DNA of 64,000 nucleotides from an uncultured Granulosicoccus sp. (GTDB lineage Bacteria; Pseudomonadota; Gammaproteobacteria; Granulosicoccales; Granulosicoccaceae), in contig CALDSR010000039.1 of NCBI GenBank assembly GCA_937924505.1, forward strand, positions 1-64,000, given 5' to 3'. This document shows, in pieces, positions 59,697-64,000 of the stretch (positions are counted from its first letter, which is position 1; each line of letters begins with the position of its first letter). Made by a program: the position numbers and the translations under genes. The notes under the pieces were generated by a model. That model ran no database searches. It saw only the letters and a list, made by a program, of their open reading frames with translations, and was not told the DNA's origin.

Positions 59697-60563
59697 ATGT
59701 TGAGCGAAACACAAAAACAGCAATTCTGGAACGATGGCGTCCTCGTTGTCGAAAACGTGGTAGATCAAGAAGCCTTGCAGGCTTTAAAAACGACGTTTGC
59801 CGACTGGGTAGAACAGAGTCGGGAGCAAACGGCACCCTATGGTGAGACGATCGATGCTCGGCCACGTTTTGATGTAGAACCAGGCCATACAGCAGAAAAA
59901 CCCGGTCTGCGCCGAGTCAATGCACCTGTCGAGATATCACAGGCGTACTTTGATGCGATGGCATCGAGTCGCATGACCGATTGTGTTGCTGAGTTGATCG
60001 GTCCGAATGTAAAAGCCCATCATTCCAAAATCAACTCCAAGCTTCCGGGCGGAAATACTCAGGTCAAGTGGCATCAAGATTTTCCATTTACACCACACTC
60101 CAACGATGATCTTGTCACAGCCTTGCTCATGGTTGATGATGTGACGGAAGACAACGGACCACTTGAAGTGATCCCGGGATCTCACAAAGGTGATATTCAT
60201 GATCTGTGGCACGACGGCGTATTTACAGGTTCGGTGGCCGATGACATAGCCGCAGATTGCCAATCTCGAGCGGTCACCTGTACTGGTTCAGCGGGCTCGG
60301 TGTGCCTCATGCATACGCGATTGCTGCATGGCTCTGCAGCAAATCGCTCTGATCAGTCGAGAACCTTGTTCATTTGTGTTTACAGCGCTGAAGATGCTGT
60401 TTCTCTTTCCAGCAACCCTGTACCAAACAAGTACGAAGGTCTTGTAGTTCGAGGCGAGCAGACCAATCGAATCCGTTCCATACCGTTTGATATGTCACTG
60501 CCACAAAAACCCACGACTGCCTCGTTTTTCGATCAGCAGGACAAGCATGGTGCTAGTGCTTAG
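59697..60563 (+). CDS. Phytanoyl-CoA dioxygenase (PhyH)-family protein
   Basis: 288 residues, double-stranded beta helix Fe(II)/2-oxoglutarate oxygenase. The facial triad is visible: His and Asp in VKWHQDFPFTPHSND, the second His in RLLHGSAANRSDQSRTLFIC, whose Arg probably holds 2-oxoglutarate. VIPGSHKGDIHDLW is typical. AGGTG lies about 9 bases before ATG 59697; a GTG at 59685 would add four residues. Bacterial members hydroxylate small molecules, including ectoine and osmolytes; this substrate is not known. Confidence 0.88.
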   Translation: MLSETQKQQFWNDGVLVVENVVDQEALQALKTTFADWVEQSREQTAPYGETIDARPRFDVEPGHTAEKPGLRRVNAPVEISQAYFDAMASSRMTDCVAELIGPNVKAHHSKINSKLPGGNTQVKWHQDFPFTPHSNDDLVTALLMVDDVTEDNGPLEVIPGSHKGDIHDLWHDGVFTGSVADDIAADCQSRAVTCTGSAGSVCLMHTRLLHGSAANRSDQSRTLFICVYSAEDAVSLSSNPVPNKYEGLVVRGEQTNRIRSIPFDMSLPQKPTTASFFDQQDKHGASA

Positions 60564-61139
60564 GCGGTCATACTGCTTCCGAGCTTAACTTTTGGGTGTT
60601 ATTTTAAATATGACAAGTGTAAGTCTGCCTGTCTGTCGCGTAAGCACGATCAACAGATTAAGACCGAATTGCACTCCCGGCGCTGTTATCAAACAGCGGC
60701 GTTCTGTTCAGACAAGCGTTCATGCTAAAACCGAGACATGACTCGCGTAATTAGCCGCGTTTTCCGATTTGCCATGGAAGAGCTCACGCGCTTGTGCACG
60801 CGTGTCTGCAACTTATGCTCAGTGGCGATTTTCGTTGCTCGCAACCTCGCTGCGTTCGGGGTTTCAGTCTGGGCTAACCGCCTGTATCCAGCCTGATTGT
60901 AGATGTGTTCAAGGGGTAAATCGGTGTGCGCAAGGGGTAAATACCATCCTGCGAGCGATCTCACGGCGATGAGCATGAGCCCGGTGAACCGGTCAGGCGA
61001 GGGCAGCGGATGCTGGATAGAATAATTTTAAAATATCCCAAAAGAAATATGGGAACCCTCGCGCAAAGTCGAGGTCAATGCAGTCAGGTAATTGCATCGG
61101 TTATCGGAGCGATTGTCAGTCAATAATCCAAGCTTTCAA
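60564..61139. other. Gene-poor stretch before the IS200-like element
   Basis: About 575 bases with no gene that I can support; open frames here have poor starts and no recognisable domain. The spacer may include the end of the PhyH transcript and sequence brought next to the element by its insertion. Confidence 0.4.
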
Positions 61140-61201
61140 ACCTAAAAGATCCCTACGCGGAGCGCAGGGGCTTGGGTCGGCCCCATAGGGGCCAAGTATG
61201 C

Positions 61202-61222
61202 CTAGCCGTCAGAGACGGCTAG
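61202..61222. terminator. Stem-loop downstream of tnpA
   Basis: CTAGCCGTC-AGA-GACGGCTAG, a perfect 9-bp stem with a 3-base loop, 27 bases past the tnpA stop. In IS200 such structures serve as subterminal recognition and as transcription barriers. Confidence 0.5.
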
Positions 61223-61248
61223 GGAGATACCCCACAGCGCTGTTTGAA

Positions 61249-61683
61249 TTATAGCCCGAGTTGGCGCTGCTCTATTTGTTGATCCTTTTTGTCTTGATAC
61301 CGTACGTAAGCCTGGATCTTATCCATGTCCAAACCAACCGTGTCTACGCAATATCCCTTCGTCCAGAAGTGATTGCCCCAGTACGGCTTTCGTCTCAATT
61401 CCTTAAATCTCTGCAGCACTCGTATCGCTGTCCTGCCCTTCACCATTCCTACATAAGTTGATACCGATATCTTTGGCGGTATCGCCACTATTAAGTGAAC
61501 GTGATCGAGCTGGATATTTAGCTCCACTACTTCGCACTTTTTGTGCTCCGAGAAACCTCTTATACAACTTTCAACTTCTTGTTTTACTTGACCATTCAAT
61601 ATCCGGTACCGGTACTTCGGTGTCCAGACTATATGATAATGACAGTACCAAATCGTGTGTGATAACTTCTTGAACCGGCTCAT
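61249..61683 (-). CDS. tnpA: IS200/IS605-family Y1 transposase
   Basis: 144 residues, full IS200 TnpA size. HIVWTPKYRYRIL opens the fold, HVHLIV at 61-63 is the HUH metal motif, and Tyr126 in KIQAYVRYQDKKD is the expected nucleophile with Gln130 behind it; FWTKGYCVDTVG is also typical. The protein looks intact and possibly active. ATG 61683 (MSRFKKLSH) is the family start, with GAGGAG upstream; the frame extends to 61719 without homology. Confidence 0.94.
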   Translation of the reverse strand: MSRFKKLSHTIWYCHYHIVWTPKYRYRILNGQVKQEVESCIRGFSEHKKCEVVELNIQLDHVHLIVAIPPKISVSTYVGMVKGRTAIRVLQRFKELRRKPYWGNHFWTKGYCVDTVGLDMDKIQAYVRYQDKKDQQIEQRQLGL

Positions 61684-61769
61684 GGGTTCTCCTCGAATGA
61701 GGCTATGGGGATAGCTCACTTCAAGGTTAACCTTTGAGTCGGACTATCGGCGTAGCCTCAGCCCTCTGA

Positions 61770-61788
61770 CCACGTCCGCAGGACGTGG
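61770..61788. repeat. Left-end hairpin of the IS200-like element
   Basis: CCACGTCC-GCA-GGACGTGG, an 8-bp perfect stem with a 3-base loop, 87 bases upstream of the tnpA start and 46 before the YHS gene. Such imperfect or perfect palindromes are TnpA recognition sites. Confidence 0.5.
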
Positions 61789-61834
61789 GTTTCTACGTTA
61801 CGACTAAACCTTATTGTTTTCGGAGAACAAGATA

Positions 61835-62371
61835 ATGATCAAAAAGTTGATCGCCACCACGGTATTAACGCTTGCCTGTAGCTTTGCCCATGCGGGAGAC
61901 CAATACGTTGACGAGTCTGGCTATGCGCTCAGCGGCTATGACGTTGTGGCCTATCACAGTCTGGAGCAGGTCGAAGTCGGACAGAAGCAACCAGAGGCCA
62001 TCCCGGGAAAGAAAGACATTACTGCTGAGTATAACGGCGCCAAATGGGCGTTTTCGACGACCGAGAACCGCGATTTGTTTGCAGCCAACCCTGAGAAGTA
62101 CGCGCCACAGTACGATGGTCATTGCGCCTACGGCGTCTCACAGGGCGGTAAGGTTCCAGCCAATCCAAATTTGTGGCGCATAATCGATGACAAACTATAC
62201 GTCAACATCAACCCTGCGGTAGTTGGCTTCTTCGAAGAGGATATCCCCGGATTGTTGACGATCGCTGAAACCAACTGGTCAAACGAGCTTGAGTCTGTTG
62301 AAGCTTCTCCACGAAGCTGGAAAGAAATGAAGGCCAACGACGGTACCTACTCAAGCGATGCTCCACTGTAG
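61835..62371 (+). CDS. Periplasmic YHS-domain protein ((seleno)protein family, Cys form)
   Basis: 178 residues. Signal peptide 1-20 (MIKKLIATTVLTLACSFAHA). The YHS-like domain includes ALSGYDVVAYHS, AEYNGAKWAFSTTENRDLFAANPEKYAPQYDGHCAYGVSQGGKVP and LYVNINPAVV. Cys97 in DGHCAYG takes the position that is selenocysteine in some relatives. The family is thought to bind metals. GGAG is about 10 bases before ATG 61835. It precedes the bufferin genes in the same direction with a large hairpin between, so joint expression is plausible. The transposon insertion lies just upstream. Confidence 0.85.
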   Translation: MIKKLIATTVLTLACSFAHAGDQYVDESGYALSGYDVVAYHSLEQVEVGQKQPEAIPGKKDITAEYNGAKWAFSTTENRDLFAANPEKYAPQYDGHCAYGVSQGGKVPANPNLWRIIDDKLYVNINPAVVGFFEEDIPGLLTIAETNWSNELESVEASPRSWKEMKANDGTYSSDAPL

Positions 62372-62402
62372 GTCTAATCGGCGTTTTCAGTAAATTCGTA
62401 TA

Positions 62403-62430
62403 GGCGCCCTCCGGGACACCGGAGGGCGCC
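62403..62430 (+). terminator. Very strong stem-loop between the YHS gene and bufA
   Basis: GGCGCCCTCCGG (62403-62414), loop GACA, CCGGAGGGCGCC (62419-62430): a perfect 12-bp GC-rich stem. No U tract follows (ACACATGTAAC), so it is either a factor-assisted terminator or an mRNA-stability element separating the YHS gene from the bufferin operon. Confidence 0.6.
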
Positions 62431-62482
62431 ACACATGTAACTATAGGGTCGGCAGTGTGGCTGATCCGAAGGAATGATTAAA

Positions 62483-62815
62483 ATGAGTAAAAATAGTAAT
62501 AACCGAAATGCTGCCCTGATCGCCGGCTCCATTGCGTTGGCTTTGTCGCAGGTTGCGGTGGTTCAAACGGCTCAAGCTGGTGCTAAAGAGAAATGCTACG
62601 GCGTGTCGTTAGCCGGTCAAAATGACTGTGCAGCCGGGCCAGGAACCACGTGCGCCGGTACTTCGACAGTTGATTATCAGGGCAATGCGTGGACGCTGGT
62701 GCCAGCGGGCGATTGCGTCAAATTTGGCGTTGAGGAAACGGTTGCGGCATTTGAACTGCCGGAAGATCGCAAGGGATCTCTTGAAGCTCTCGACCGCGAT
62801 TTGCCTGCAGGATAA
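62483..62815 (+). CDS. bufA1: Bufferin precursor BufA1 (DUF2282)
   Basis: 110 residues. A Sec signal peptide spans 1-32 (hydrophobic core [17 protein letters not shown], cleavage after AQA). The mature part holds four cysteines, Cys38, Cys49, Cys57 and Cys78, in [21 protein letters not shown] and PAGDCVKFG, the DUF2282/BufA1 pattern. Bufferins are modified periplasmic peptides in which Cys residues are turned into copper-binding thio-oxazoles. AAGGA is 9 bases before ATG 62483. bufB starts 28 bases after. Confidence 0.88.
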   Translation: MSKNSNNRNAALIAGSIALALSQVAVVQTAQAGAKEKCYGVSLAGQNDCAAGPGTTCAGTSTVDYQGNAWTLVPAGDCVKFGVEETVAAFELPEDRKGSLEALDRDLPAG

Positions 62816-62842
62816 GCACCGAACAGAAGAGTCGGCTTCATT

Positions 62843-63760
62843 GTGGATGCATCAAGTCGTAGCTCGTTTGGATCTCGAACGCGCGATGCTGGCAAGGCAA
62901 CCCTGCCGGAAACGGCGGGGTTATGCCTGAAAGCTCAGCATTACGATGACATCTTGAATGATCAACCCGAGGTCGGTTGGTTTGAGATTCATGCTGAGAA
63001 CTACCTGGGTGCCGGCGGTGCCCCTCTTCACTACCTGGAAAAAATACGCCAGCATTATCCGCTGTCGATACATGGTGTCGGTCTGTCTATCGGATCGGCT
63101 GGCGGTCTGGATGCCAGTCACCTGCAACGAGTAGCCAATCTGGTAGAGCGATTCCAGCCTGAGTCGTTTAGCGAACACTTGGCGTGGTCTACGCACGATA
63201 ATCAGTTTTTAAGCGATCTTTTGCCTTTGCCGTACAACCGCCAAACCGAAGATATCGTGTGTGAGCACATCGATCAGGTTCAAACATGCCTGGGTCGGCA
63301 GATGTTGCTTGAAAACCCTTCTAATTATCTCAGTTTGAGTGACTCGGTTGAGTCGGAAAACGAGTTCATCGCTAATGTTGTCAAGCGTTCCGGCTGTGGG
63401 CTGCTATTGGATGTCAACAATGTCTATATTTCTGCACACAATTGTGAATACTCGGCCACTCGGTACATCGAACAGTTGCCATTGCAGGCTGTCGGTGAGG
63501 TTCATTTGGCGGGCCACTCGACTGACATGTCGGTTGCATCTGAACCGTTGTTGATAGATGCACATGACAGAGAGGTATGCGATGCGGTGTGGGAATTGTT
63601 TGCTCACACTATCTCTTTGACAGGCGCTGTACCAACGCTGATCGAATGGGATGCCAACGTACCAGACTGGTCAGTATTTCTTACTGAAATGTACCGAGCT
63701 AACCAACTATTGCAATCATCCACTTCTACAGCGGCGTCATGTAGCAACGTCAGAGTTTAG
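62843..63760 (+). CDS. bufB: DUF692 multinuclear iron peptide-modifying enzyme BufB
   Basis: 305 residues, TIM barrel of the DUF692/MNIO family (relatives of MbnB). Candidate iron ligands: WFEIHAENYLG, SIHGVGLSIG, SEHLAWS, LENPSNYL, LLLDVNNVYISAHN, EVHLAGHSTD and LIEWDANVPDW. It is expected to oxidise Cys of BufA1 with O2 and Fe(II)/Fe(III). The start is a GTG at 62843 with a weak ribosome site. The stop is 4 bases before the next start. Confidence 0.9.
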   Translation: MDASSRSSFGSRTRDAGKATLPETAGLCLKAQHYDDILNDQPEVGWFEIHAENYLGAGGAPLHYLEKIRQHYPLSIHGVGLSIGSAGGLDASHLQRVANLVERFQPESFSEHLAWSTHDNQFLSDLLPLPYNRQTEDIVCEHIDQVQTCLGRQMLLENPSNYLSLSDSVESENEFIANVVKRSGCGLLLDVNNVYISAHNCEYSATRYIEQLPLQAVGEVHLAGHSTDMSVASEPLLIDAHDREVCDAVWELFAHTISLTGAVPTLIEWDANVPDWSVFLTEMYRANQLLQSSTSTAASCSNVRV

Positions 63761-63764
63761 TGGT

Positions 63765-64000
63765 TTGAATAACATCGGCTTCCACGAGAAATTCGCCAAC
63801 GCCCTGCAAAATGCAAGCGTCGATAGTTCGCCACTGCTGCGTTCTGGTAAAGAGTGTGGTCAAGGGCGTCGATTTGATATCTATCGTAACAACCGTGTAG
63901 TCAGCCTTATCGATGCCCTACGCAGCACCTATCCGGCGATCGACAGGCTAGTGGGTGATGAATTTTTCAAAGCCAGTGCACGCGCGTTTGTCGACGCTAA
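63765..64000 (+). CDS. bufC: DUF2063 partner protein BufC, N-terminal part
   Basis: Incomplete: 78 codons to the window edge. The reading FHEKFANALQNASVDSS, RRFDIYRNNRVVSLIDALRST, YPAIDRLVGDEFFKASARAFVDA matches the N-terminal DUF2063 domain, which recruits the leader or precursor peptide to the DUF692 enzyme. TTG 63765 is the only start close by in frame. Together with bufA1 and bufB it completes the standard operon. Confidence 0.85.
   Translation, partial: MNNIGFHEKFANALQNASVDSSPLLRSGKECGQGRRFDIYRNNRVVSLIDALRSTYPAIDRLVGDEFFKASARAFVDA

Larger units (their letters stand above)
61140..61800 (-). mobile_element. IS200/IS605-type element (tnpA only)
   Basis: A single Y1-transposase gene flanked by hairpins, with no terminal inverted repeats and no tnpB, the IS200 layout. 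Right-end side: CCCT-CGC/GCG-AGGG (61151-61169), GGCCCC/GGGGCC (61179-61193), and a 9-bp stem CTAGCCGTC/GACGGCTAG (61202-61222). Left-end side: CCACGTCC/GGACGTGG (61770-61788). Exact ends cannot be fixed by eye, so coordinates are approximate. Confidence 0.7.

Noticed and set aside
60725..60976. Minus-strand 83-codon frame near the IS200-like element
   Set aside because: Rich in Arg, His and Thr, no recognisable domain and no ribosome site; probably chance.
1..64000. CRISPR arrays, tRNA, rRNA and prophage genes
   Set aside because: I saw no regularly spaced repeats, no cloverleaf with CCA-type ends and no phage structural genes on reading through the window.

Overview
The window looks like chromosomal DNA of a marine, methylated-amine-using proteobacterium. 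A gammaproteobacterium is my inference from overall protein flavour and gene content; no rRNA or tRNA gene is present to settle it. Genes are dense, often overlapping by 1-14 bases, and mobile DNA is limited to one IS200/IS605-type transposase near the right end. No CRISPR array was seen.

Left edge (1-2.8 kb): the start of a Dps gene (minus strand), then a rhodanese-ChrB protein and the chromate transporter ChrA. From 2.8 to 16.4 kb, on the minus strand, lies a complete N-methylglutamate pathway for monomethylamine: four sarcosine-oxidase-like subunits (mgdABCD), then mgsABC and gmaS. The locus is split by four plus-strand genes: a Gfo/Idh-aldo/keto reductase fusion, a TauE/SafE permease, a pseudouridine synthase and a DUF2177 protein. 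A divergent GlxA/AraC-type regulator and a class I amidotransferase sit at its upstream end.

From 19 to 35.2 kb runs a co-directional trimethylamine/TMAO block behind a divergent GntR/FCD regulator. It begins with a second, divergent glutamine synthetase-like / class II amidotransferase / GXGXG / FMN glutamate-synthase-like set and two unrecognised proteins. It continues with a TMAO-type ABC importer (TmoX, ATPase, double permease), TMAO demethylase (tdm), a DAO-family flavoprotein and trimethylamine monooxygenase (tmm). Together with the first locus this gives TMA -> TMAO -> dimethylamine -> (gap) -> monomethylamine -> glutamate plus C1 units. The usual dimethylamine monooxygenase genes (dmmDABC) are not in the window, so the second synthetase/synthase set and the coupled flavoprotein are candidates for the missing step. 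This is the most interesting hypothesis here.

From 35.2 to 60.6 kb are an ammonium transporter with a 59-residue membrane partner, an HpaI-type aldolase, ribulose-phosphate epimerase, a hybrid sensor kinase with a lone LuxR-type HTH protein, several MFS/DMT transporters, a pirin, a dehydrogenase/hydratase group, a PhoX phosphatase behind a recognisable Pho box, a three-subunit HcnABC-like amino acid dehydrogenase, NrtS, an IlvD/Edd dehydratase and a PhyH dioxygenase. The right end (61-64 kb) holds the IS200-like element followed by a YHS-domain protein and a bufferin copper-metallophore operon (BufA1, BufB, start of BufC) cut by the window edge.
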